Origin: Emydura subglobosa
Lineage: Eukaryota; Chordata; Testudines; Chelidae
DNA length: 64,000 nucleotides
Direction of reading: 5' to 3'
Assembly: GCA_007922225.1 (NCBI GenBank)
Contig: ML679958.1
Location: 59,042,838 to 59,106,837 of the forward strand
A program made the translations under genes and the position numbers. The notes beneath the pieces were generated by a model. It worked only from the letters and a program-made list of their open reading frames with translations, did not search any database and was not told the DNA's origin. The stretch's first letter is position 1. Every line of letters begins with the position of its first letter. Of this stretch, positions 22,701 through 34,700 are shown piece by piece.

Positions 22701-25700
22701 TGAAGATGCACTTACCAGCTCATCATGGTCTTTACTTTTATTCTTAGTGTAGGAATATGGAAACAGTACCATCTGTGAGTAAGAGTGAATAGTTATATAT
22801 GCCTTAATGTGATCTTTATGCTTTTGGAGAAAATTAGCCACAGCTTTCACTTCTGGTTCAGACTCAGGATAGGGTCCACAGTATATCTCATGACAATCAT
22901 TATGAGAGGCACCTTTACCTGTAATAAAAAAGAGCATACAATGTCACCTATTAAGTTCTTATATTGTACACTGAATTGTCTCATGGCCCAGTTGCAAAAT
23001 AAAGCATTGTTTAGCATAAGTAGTTAACAACACATATTTTCTGGGACCATTCAAGGTGAAGTGGCCTGTTAACACTTCTCCATTCAGAGACGGGAAAGGA
23101 AGGGAAGTGAAAAAAAAATAAATAAAAGCAGCTGGGTGGGGAAGAGCGCAGCAGGACGGGGTTAGTGGGTTGTTGTAGGCAGGGGCTCTCAAACTTTTTT
23201 TCTAGGACCCCCTTTAAAAATATTTCAGGCTGTGACGACTCCCCCCTCTAAAAAAGTGACGACCCCCTCATGCCATGCCACCCCCACCCAAGTCATGCCA
23301 CCCTTACTTCTGTGCTGCTGCTGGGGATGGTGCTGCCTTCAGAGCACCCAGCCACCCGCCGCTGCTCTCCAGCCACCCGGCTCTGAAGGGCTCTGGCTGT
23401 CAGCCATGCAATGGGCTGACAGCTGCAGCCCAAGCACGTGCAGGGGCTGACAGCTCGTGACTCCCCCATAATAACCTTGCAATTCCTTGAGGGGTCCCGA
23501 CCCCCACTTTGAGAATCCCTAAGTAAGCCATAAAACCAATGTCTTTGTTCAGTTCAGGATTTCTAGTGTCTAGCAAAGTTATGTATTTAAGCTCCCAAGC
23601 TCATCTTTTAAAGGTGTTGTGCAGATTTCCTTTGAGAATGAGGCCTGAGAGGTCAGATATAGAGTGATCGGTTTGTGAAAAGTGTTCACCCACAGGTAAA
23701 ATGGCGTTTTTGTCTTTTTTTAATTTTTCTGTGTGAGTTTACTCAAGAGCATATTGATTGTTTGGTTTCACCCAAGTGTTTGTTATGGGGGCATTTCGTG
23801 CACTGGATGAGGTATACCACGTGTTGTGATAGGCATGTATAGGACCATGGATCTTGAAAGGTGTGTTGTAGAGTGTGTTGGTCATCGTAACAGTGGAGAT
23901 ATGTCCACGGGTTTTGCATTTCTTGTTCTGGCAGGGTCTGGTGCTGCTTTCAGTTAGTGTGTCCTCCTGGTCAATAACTCCAACTGAAGTCAGTGGTAGT
24001 TGTATCTGCTCAACACCTCTGAAAATGAAGCTCTTCCCTTAAAGAGTGGTTTTACTCTGAAAAGTACATCTGTAATATTGAAATTGTTGGGTTCCATCTT
24101 TATTGTTTCACAGTAATTGTGTGTCAGATATGTTCAGTTTAAGTAAAAAATATTTTAAAATATAAGAATTATAAAACTTAACCCTGAGGTTCTGAGAATT
24201 GTACTGGGTTCTTTCCTTTTTACACAGTGTCATTGATAATGAAGAGTCTGCAGTCCAGATTATATTGTGAGTTACACCTATACAATCCCATTACCTTCAA
24301 TGGGTTTGCAAAGGCTTATGTTATTGAAACTTAATAAACAATTCTGGTGAGAATGTCCAAGAAGGTATAGAATCCAGTTTGCATTCTTATAGCTATATTG
24401 GTTCCGCAGGGCTAAGAGGAATAGAAACTTATTTTAGGGCTGGTTTACACTACAGACTTTTTGTCAACCAAAGTGATCTTTTTGCGCCAAAACAGGGTGG
24501 TGTACACAGTACAATCCCTTCCCCAATCAATCCAACTCCCTTGATTTTGCAACAAAATAAAACCACCTCGATGAGCAGCATAGAACATTTTGTGACAAAC
24601 TTTTAGTGACAAAGCATCAGTGTAGACACTGAACTTGGTTATGTCACGGTAAATGGCCTCTAGGTAGTGTCCCACAATACCCATCCTGACCACTCTGGCC
24701 ATCAGATTGAACTCCACTGCCCTGCAGTCATACACTCCTCCCCCTTTAAAATCCTGGGAATTTTTGAAATTCCACTTCTTGCTTGGTTGGCATGGAGAGC
24801 TCACATCACATCTTACCAGCTGATCATAGTGGCTCCATGCATCAAACGCTTTCCCACTTGGAGTACACCAGAGCTTCTGGATCTGATCAGCATTTTGGGA
24901 GAAGAGACTGTGCAGTCCCAGCTGCACTCCAGCTGAAGGAACTTTGATACCTATGGTAAGATTTCTCATGGCATGGTGGAGAAGAGCTATGAATGGACAC
25001 GCTGCAGTGCCATTCGAAAATCAAGGAGCTACGGCAAGGGTACCAAAAAGCTAAGGAGTCAAATCATCACTCTGATGCAGAGCCAAAGACCTGCCACTTC
25101 TATAAGGATCTGGAAGCCATCCTTGACAGCAATCCCACCTCCACTGTCAAGAGACCCCTGGATACCTCCACAGGCCCAGAGACAGAGGACACCAGACTGA
25201 ACTCCGATGAAGAAGTCGAGGACGAGGAGGTTGAATTGGAGTACGATGCGAAGCAGGGGACTGGGTCATTTGGTGACATGAGGAGCCAGGATTTCTTTTT
25301 GACCCGGAGTGTTTGAGCCACTCCCAGTCCTCCAGCTCTGGCATGCAGGATGCAGGAGAGGGGAGCTCTGGTAAGTGATTTTTTTGAGCTGATGCTGCTT
25401 GGTTACATGAGGTACAGCTGTCCTTTGCTTTGTTGCATTATACAGCTGGTTGAAGGTATAGAAATGTACAAGAACATCTGTGTTTGCATGTGCTTTCCAT
25501 TACTCTGTGCAGCTAGGCAGTGCAGCAGAAAAGCATGTTAATGCACACTGAGATTTCATGAGAGAGATCTCTAGGAGACTTTCCTGGAGGTACTCGCCAA
25601 TCCTCTGCTAGAGATTCTTAGGCAGAGCTACTTTGTTTCTTCCCCCATTGTAGGAAACTTTCCTGCACCAATCAGCAATCACTTGTGCAGAGACCAAAGC

Positions 25701-28700
25701 AGCATACAGGCGAACAGCATAAAGACCCGGTTTGAAGCTTCTCACATGGAGGAGATGTACCCTAGCATATCTGCTTACTCTCAGGAGTGAAATATCGGTT
25801 TCTATGGTCCCTGCCTGTAGAAAATGGTGGCATAATTTGAAATTTTGTCCCTATCTATCTGCCTCAATACCTCCAAACAACTACCCAGAACCTTTTCCCC
25901 AGCTTGAGTGCCCCCTTCCCCCAGGCACAACTCATCATGCCTTGGGTGATCATCGAGCTGTGTACTTGCCAGGGGACACTGAGAAAGAAGAGTATTTGAC
26001 AGTAATGAATCAATGTCAGTGCACTAACAGCAATCATGCTTCTGTTCATTGTTAATTTGCTTCTACAGATGTGCCCGTTAGGGGAAACCCCTACACACCT
26101 GCCAAGTGTCTATGGCTGATAAGAAAATTACCATGGACAGGCAAAGAGGAGATGTTCCAAGAACTCTTTCAGTCCCCTGATGCGGAAAAAGAAAAAAGGG
26201 CATGGAGACATAGTGTGACCAAAAATCAAAAAATTGATAGGCAGGAGAGAAGGGAAAACCAAGAGTGAATGATAGCAGGTCATGAGTTCATGATAAAAGC
26301 CATGGAGGAGCAAACAGAGCTGCTAAAGTCACTCATAATGCTGCAGATTGAATTCCTGCATGCTCGCTCCTTGCTTCCTTTCCCCCCAGCCAATATAGAA
26401 CTGCTTTCCGTGCCCTCCCCAAGCTCCACCCGCACATTCCTACCGAACTCCCGGCCTGTCTCGGTACCCTGTTCACTCCAGCCCTTCAGACATCTTCCAG
26501 AATGATAGCTGGACGTAAACCCAGCTGTCATTGCTCACAATGCCCCTCACTGCTTTCTCCCCTCCAGCCCAGCTTTTTGTGTGTTTTGTGAATAATAGTT
26601 ATTTAATGAAGACATACTCTGTGAAGGATAAGCAATCTTTATTTGTCTCTTGCATGTGGTAGTTGCAGCTTATATTGATACACAGTGCAAGCTGGCTAGC
26701 AGGGATAGCATGGCACAGAGCTGTTTACAAAGACATCTTATTGGTGCTCATGTCAAAATAGTTCCTCAAGGCCTCCCTGATTCGAATGGTTTCCCATTGT
26801 GCCCCTCTAATAGCCCTAGTATTTGGTGATTCATAATCAGCAGCAAGGTGATGCACCTCTGCACTCCTCCCCAGGGGAAACTTTTCACCCTTAGCTTCAC
26901 AAATATTATGGAGCATTCAGCAGGCAGATATAACCATGGAAATATTTTCCCATTTAGATCTAACCTGTCATAAAGGCATCACCAGTGAGTTTTTAATCTG
27001 CTAAATACACATTCAACAGTCATTCAGCACCTGCTTAACCTTTATTGAAGCACTCTTTGCTGCTATCCAGGTTGTCTGTATAAGACTTCATGATCCATGA
27101 CAGTAAGAGGTAGGCTGGGTCTCTCAGGATTAGTATGGGCATTTCAACATCCCCCATTGGACTTTTTTGGTCTGGAAAGAAAGTCCCCACTTGCAGTTTT
27201 CTGTACAGGCCAGTGGTCCTGAAGATGGATGTGTCATGTACCTTTCTTGACCAACCCACATTGATGTCCATGAAACATCCACGGTGATCCACAAGCACCT
27301 GCAGTGCCATAGAGAAGTACCCCTTTCTACTGATGTACTCTGTTGCAAGATGGTCTGGGGCCAAAATTGGGATATGCGTGCCATCTATCGCCCCACCACA
27401 GTTAGGGAATCCCATTACTGCAAAGCCATTCACTGTTTCAGGCACATTTCCAAGACTTACAGTCCTTCATAGCAGGATGCGATTAATGGCGCTGCACATT
27501 TGTGATAACACAGCACCAACGGTGGACTTCCCAACTCCAAATTGATTAGCTACCAACCAGTAGCTGTCTGGAGTTGCCAGCTTCCACACAGGGCAATCGC
27601 CACACACTTCTGCATCAAGAGGGCAGCTCTCATTCTGGTATCCTTGTGCCATAGGGTGGGGGCAAGCTCCCCATAGAGTTCCATGAAGGTGGCTTTGCAC
27701 ATTTGAAAGTTCTGCAGCCAGTGCTCGTCATCTCAGACCTGCATCATATGCACGTGCTCCGGGAATGCAAAGAGTAATCTGCCATTGTTTGTTTGCAGGC
27801 ACACCGTAGGTCAGGCGTCTCAGATTCCTGTTCTGATTGGAAGCTCATGATATGCTGCATGAGCAGCCGCGATGTGTTCAGAACACTGACAACAACAGTG
27901 GAGAGCAGTGCATGATACATCCTTTCAGATAGAGATGGCGGGCGCACAGGAAACTGGGGCCATTGAAAAATGCCGTGAAATGCAGTCAGAAAGCCATGGA
28001 ATGATGGGACGGAAATCACTGCCTCATGGGATGTTGCCCCACAGCCATGATGCACTGTGATCCACTCCACCTTCCCACAACTCATAGCAGCACAAGGTGG
28101 CGAGTTGCACTGTGGGATAGCTGCCCCCAGTCCACTGCTTTCACTCTCAGTGCTAGGGCACCAACTGTGGATGTGCTTCAGTGACACGAGTGCTGCGTGA
28201 ACAGGCACAAGCACTGTAACTATAGCGCTTTTTGATTATCACTGTAACTTGTGTCAACAATACTCTCTAGTGTAGACAAGGTCTTAGTTACTAAAGTCAG
28301 GTGATATGACTCAGTACACACAGAAAGCAGGTCTGTTGCATATAAAGGAGCCCTTTTTTACCACGTGATTTTTCAGAGCAGAACCACTCTCATTGTGTCT
28401 GTTTCCTCACTTAAAAATAGAGATGATAATTTATCTGCCTCAAGGGTTGCTAAGCACTTTAAATGCTTTGAAAATTAATTATGCTATATAAATACATGCT
28501 GGAATTAATATTCACAGCAAATAAATTTGCTATTAAACTTTCTGATTTCTCCAAGTTCTGTATTAAGATTTTTATGGTTGATATTACTTTTAAATCTATT
28601 TATATGGTCCCCATCACCGTAGTATCTTAGCATCTCACAAACATTAATGAATTCACTCTTACAATACCCTTGTGAGGTAAGAAAGTTTCTTATTCCCATT

Positions 28701-31700
28701 TGCTGATGGCAGAACAGACACAAAGGGCTTGACTGTCTTCCTGATAATTACACAGGAAGTATGTGGCAAAGCTGGTAAAGCTCTGATCTCCTGACCTGCT
28801 TATAAATGATTTGATTAAGTTCAGTACTAAGGTACGTTATCTCTTTATGAATAGGTAAATACAAATATTTTCAAAATGAAGAACTTTAATGGTTAAAACT
28901 GAAATGTCTGTAATAAAATATGAAGAAAATTGCACCATACCACACCAGCCTGCATCAAAATTCCTGTTCATGTCGGTACCAATGCAGCTGTTGTCGCCAT
29001 GCTTTGAGCGGCTCTTCCTCCACAACCGATTCTGTGGGCAGACACACAAAAATGTGGGTTTACGTAAAAGTTTAGAAAAATGAAAATCACTATTTCACTT
29101 GTTTGTGAAAAGCGAAACTTTCAATTACATTTCTAGATGTCAAGGCTAAAAACCTGTGCCAATGAAGGGGAGCAAAGAAGCAGGAGATTTAGGGAGCCTA
29201 TAAAGCAATAAGATAGTTATCCACATAGAATCATAGACGTGTAGGAGTGGAAGGGACCTCAAGAGGTTATCTAATCCAGTCCCCTGCACTCAAGGCAGGA
29301 CTATTTAATAACTAGATGATTCCTGACAGGTGTTTGTCTAACCTGTTCTTAAAAACCTCCAGTGATAGAGATTCCACAACTTCCTTAGGCAATTTGTTCC
29401 GTTGTTTAACTACCATGACCATTAGGATTTTTTTCCTAAAGTCCAACCGAAACCTCCCTTGCTGCAGTTTAAGACCACTGCTTCTTGTTCTTTCCTCAGA
29501 AGTTAAAGAGAACAATTTTTCACCCTCCTCCTCGTAACAACCTTTTATGTACATGAAAACTGTTATCATGAACCCCCACCTCCCATCTTCTCTTCTCCAG
29601 AGCCATTTTTTCAATCTTCCCTCATAGGTCATGTTTTCTAGACCGTTAATCATTTTTGCTGCTCTTCTCTGGATTTTCTCCAATTTTTCCATATCTTCCC
29701 TGAAATGTGGCACCCAGAACTGGACTCAATACTCCAGCTGAGGCCTAATCAGCACGGAGTAGACCGGAAGAATTACTTCTCGTGTCTTGCTTACAACACT
29801 CCTGCTAATACATCCCAAAATAATGTTTGCTTCTTTTGCAATGGTGTTACGCTGTTGACTCATATTTAGTTTGTGATCCACTAGGACCCCCAGACCCTTT
29901 TTGCAGTACTCTTTCTTAAGGAGTCATTTCCCATTTTGTATGTGTACAACTGGCGGTTCCTTCCTAAGTGGAGTAGTTGGCATTTGTTCTTATTGAATTT
30001 CATTTGGTTTACTTCAGACCATTTCTTCAGTTTGTCCAAATCATTTTGAATTTTAATTCTATCCTCCAAAGTACTTGCAATCCCTCCCAGCTTGGTATTG
30101 TCCGCAAAATTTACAAGTGTACTCTCTATGCCATTATCTAAATCATTTATGAAGATATTGAACAGAATGGGACGCAGGACCAATCCTTGCAGGACCCCAC
30201 TTGCTATGCCCTTCCAACTTGACTGAACAACTGATAACTACTTTCTGGAAATGGTTTTCCAATAAATTATGCACCCACCTTATAGTGGCTCCATTTAGAT
30301 TGTATTTCCCTAGTTTGTTTATGAGAAGGTCATGCAAGATAGTATCAAAAGCCTTACTAAAGTCAAGATATATCACATCTATCTTTTCCCCCCATACACA
30401 AGGCTTGTTACCTTGTCAAAGAAAGCTATAAGGTTGGTTTGACAGGATTTGTTCTTGACAAATCCATGTTGACTGTAACATATCACCTTATTATATTCTA
30501 GATATATGCAAATTGATTGCTTGAATATTGGCTCCATTATCTCTCCGGGTACTGAAATTAAGTAATGCTAAGCATGTAAAGTAACAAGATGAAAAGTTGT
30601 ACAGTACAAGGCCTGGTTGTGCCTGGTATAATTATTCTGATTTGACTAGAACTGGACTACACAAATACCTGTTGCTCATTTGTTTGTTTGAGCTTAACTG
30701 TTGCTCATTCTTTTACTTGAAACAAAAAGTGCTTGGAAAACTATGCTATCAGGCCTTAGACCACAAAAAGGAAGAGTGAGTTGTTCAATCAGGCCTTTCT
30801 GCCCTAATGGTGAACTGTCACAGTATTGGCAGTCTTGCTGATGCAGCCTACCATAGTCATCACCTGACATCCAAAAGAATTAAAATCACAAGGTGGGATG
30901 CTATGATGCTCCTAAGCATTGGTTTGACCCAGTATCTGGAAAACGCCTGTATACTATAAGTTAAAAATCACACATTTGCAGTAGCTATTGTGGTCTATAA
31001 AGGGGCAGAGATATAGAAATTCCAAGCACCAGTTAAGAGGGTTGGGCTCACAACTGCCACATGACACTTTGAAAAGTAACCCTTTAAATCTGTCCACTAT
31101 GTCAGCCCGCACAGGACTTGCGAACAATAGACTGGAATGTTCCATCATCTGTCTAGAAACCTTCTACGTACCGTGGTCCACGTGTAGTCATAGCCATCTA
31201 CATTCATCACAGGCATGACGTAGAAGTCAAGATGCTGCAGAAGTCTTGCCATGGTCTGATCTTTCTCACGGAAGTGAGTTGCCTATAGAACACGACAAGA
31301 ACTTGTTCATAAGATTTATAATAATTTTTCCTCATCGTCCTTGAAAGGTATCTGACAGATCTTCAGTTGGCCCTATGTAAAATAGTACCGTGGTGGTGGC
31401 ATCAGTCCAGCTCCTGGAGGACCAATACCCACATCGCAGAAGTCACCCTACAACCAACACCTTAGTTAGCACAGAGAGGCTAGGAATTCAATTAAAATGG
31501 AAACTCAGCTGTCTGCTCACACTATTGGGTGGTCACTCTAGGTCAGGATAGAGGTATATTGGTGAGGAAGATTATATTTTTGCTGCGTGTGCAGATAAAT
31601 AGTGTAAGTCTTCAAGGTTGTCACAAGCACTAAAATAACTTAAAAGTAATATTTGAAATGACTGTTGCAAGTATGCATTGTTTTGGGGGAGGGTTAATTA

Positions 31701-34700
31701 TTAAAAACGAAATCCAAGCCCTATGCACTACTTATATCCCACTTAAGACCTATTTTGAGGGCTTAAGTGGCACTTGTCCTCTGCATAAGGGTAAATTGTG
31801 CCCTAACAGATTTAGCTGGGTTACTAAATATAAAAGTTAAGTTTAATCATACTTCTTAGTCCTCGTATGTCTTTCATTAGGCACTTCCTCTTATTGTAAA
31901 TTCCCCTGTCCTTTTAATTCCCTGGCAATGGTTTTTCTCTGATATGAAGTGGCAGTCTTTATTGTGCCTCTAAACAATATTCAAAACATCATTAAGAAGG
32001 ATGTTTATTGTAGCCAAGAAGCTAATACTTGTAATGTGTGTGGCTATGTCTGTGACAATTTTAATAGAAGTGTTCCTTCATAAAGTGACATGGGAATAAA
32101 GCTTTGGATTGAATTTAAAATATTTGGGTAAATTAGATCAAGTGGATGGGGGCGGCAAACAGTTTACATTTTCTCTTAACTTGTTAACCACTTACAGATG
32201 TTACAGGTACATTTCAATGGCATGACAGGAGCACAGCTGATAATCATTTAAACCAGCAGCAAGAGGATAATTAGTGTTAGGTTTCAAGGGAGGATTTAAG
32301 GCTGGGATTTTCAAAGGGGTTGATGGAGTTAGGTGCCCAAATCCTATTGACTTTCAAAGGGATTTGGGCACCTAATTCCCATAGGCTCCTTTGAAAATCC
32401 CTATCTGAACTCCTTAACATACTGACAGCCAATTCTGCACCCACATTGATTTCAATGGAGTTTTATAGCTGTAATTGAGGTCTGATGGTAGACCCTTATG
32501 TTTATTCTGATGCCTTCACTGCCTATATATCATTCAACTCCTTGGTGGACAAACTATTATTACACTTTCTAGTTGGTTAACTCTGTGTTTGGACTTTACC
32601 ACTCAAATGCATTCTTAGGGTATGTCTACACTTTCAAGCTGGAGGTGTAAAGTCCACCTGGAGGAGATATATTCATGCTAGCTCTGATCGAGATAGTGCT
32701 CTAAAAATAGTGTAGCCATGGCAGCAGGAAGAGCTGGCTGCCCCAAATATGATACTGTCTGAGAGGTTAGACATGCGGTTAGCCTCTTCTGTTGCTCGTA
32801 CCATCACAGCTACACTATTTTTAGCGCACTAGCTCAGTCAGAGCTAGCATGGGTATGTCTTCTTCAGCTCGAAGTGTAGGCAATATGTTTAGTTTGAAAC
32901 ATTATAACCTGTGTTCTCCACTCCTGACCAGTCTATAAATGTGAAATATTGGTCTAACTTACTGCTGATGCTTTGAAAAATTTAAATCTGTGATAAGAAC
33001 TGAGTTTATTCTTCAATGATGTGGCATTAAATTGAATAGGAAGTTGTTGAGATCGAGCACAATTTGCAAAAGAAGGAAAATAGGATCAAGGTATTTTGTT
33101 TTGTTTAAAATACTGTGATGAAATCTACTCACGTGTCCTATGAACCACAAGCAGAAAGCAGGAGCAATCCATTCTCTTGCATGGATACCACAGTCAATCC
33201 ATATGGCACTTTTTGGTGTTCTGTCTCTGTTAGAAAGCTGACAAAAGAATACCATATGTTTAAGGCTGTAAGAAAGTGGTGGATTTTTTGTTCGTTTGTT
33301 TCAAAAGTTGTGGCCACGGTTTTTTAAAGTTGCCGTTTTGGTGCAATCAGCATGTCAGCATGATGCCAGGCAGACACTCCCCTGCGGATCTAGTCTCAGA
33401 CCTCCCCTCAACCTGTTTCCTGTTGAGGAATGGAGACCCCCCCCCACTGAGTATCTCCTGGGTGCACACCCACATGTAAGCTCCAGCACCTTCTTCCAAG
33501 TCATGCAGCCTTCCAAAGCAAGGCAGCAGCACAAAAGACACACGGTGTATCCGATTTGGCTCTCAAAGACAAGCATAACAGAAGGGCGGTTGGCCCAAAT
33601 TTGAGCAAGCATCTTTATAACCTGGTGCACAGGGTCGCAATGCCACTCAAATTTGCAGCAACTATAAAAATTTGCAGTTTCCACAAAATAATTGCGGCCT
33701 GCGAGTTTCTTACAGCCTTCTATATGTTGAAAGGGCACAGAAGAATGGCAATAGAATAGTAAACAAAAAGAAGAAAGAGAGACAAGAAAAGGAAATGTTC
33801 TGTCTGTTGCATGGAGTTCTCAAGGAGATACCGGGCTGGATGCTGCTCTCACTTATACTAGTTTAAATGCAGAGTACTCAATTGACTTTCTGTAGTGCAA
33901 AGGAGAGCAGTATTTGACCCGCTATGTGTGACAAATTTCAGTGGCACCCTCTTTACTAAACTAAAAAAAAAGCAAAATTTTCTATAAAATAAAATCCAAT
34001 TGAGCTATCAATAACATTTTTAAAAATTTCTCTCTGACAAAAACCTACACCTGTAGTTTAAATTATTACAGAAAAAAGATTGTACACTAAATCATAACAT
34101 GTACCTTCAATATATAAAGTGGGCGCTTCTCATATGAGGATCCAATATATATTTTCTGAAGAAGATCAGCATTCATCTCTGTTATTTCTTCCATCCAATA
34201 ATAGATCTATAAAGATGGAGTGAATCAGTTAGCAAATATAGTTTCAGTTTTAAAGTCTTCAGCCCTAACGCTGCATTCCATGCATAGGAAAAATTCCCAC
34301 TGAAAGTAATGGGAAGTTTTCCATTCAGTGCAAGGAATGCACGGCTATGCCTTCTTTTTAGAAAGGGAAGGTGGGATTTTTCCCAAGTGCTTATATGATT
34401 TAGCTGCACAAGTGCCATTTGTTTCCCACCTGCAATCAGTGGCTAATTATTCATAGCCAGCTCTTCTATCTCAAATAATTTGAGTGACAAAAGAAAAACA
34501 ACAAGGTGGGTGAGGTAATATCTTGTATTGGACCAACTTCTGTTAGTGAGAGAGACAAGCTTTCTAGCTACACAGAGCTCTTCTTCAGATCGGGGAAAGG
34601 TAAGAGTGTCACAGCTAAATACAAGATTGAACAGATAGTTTAGCATAAGAAGTTAGCACATATTCTGATGGACCATTCAAGGGGAAGTGGCCTAAAATAA

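Larger units (their letters stand above)
24437..28283. mobile_element. Harbinger (PIF/Harbinger) element, copy A
   Basis: A 3847-bp element flanked by TTA at 24434-24436 and 28284-28286. The left end reads GGGCTGGTTTACACTACAG and the right end CTCTAGTGTAGACAAGGTC, an inverted pair. It carries the standard two genes pointing at each other: a Myb/SANT-like protein on plus and a DDE nuclease on minus. It lies in CPB2 intron 8. It is more decayed than copy B at 59.7 kb. Confidence 0.88.

Noticed and set aside
24445..24969. 174-codon minus-strand frame
   Set aside because: It is antisense to the Myb-like gene of Harbinger copy A, begins at the transposon end and has no protein signature.
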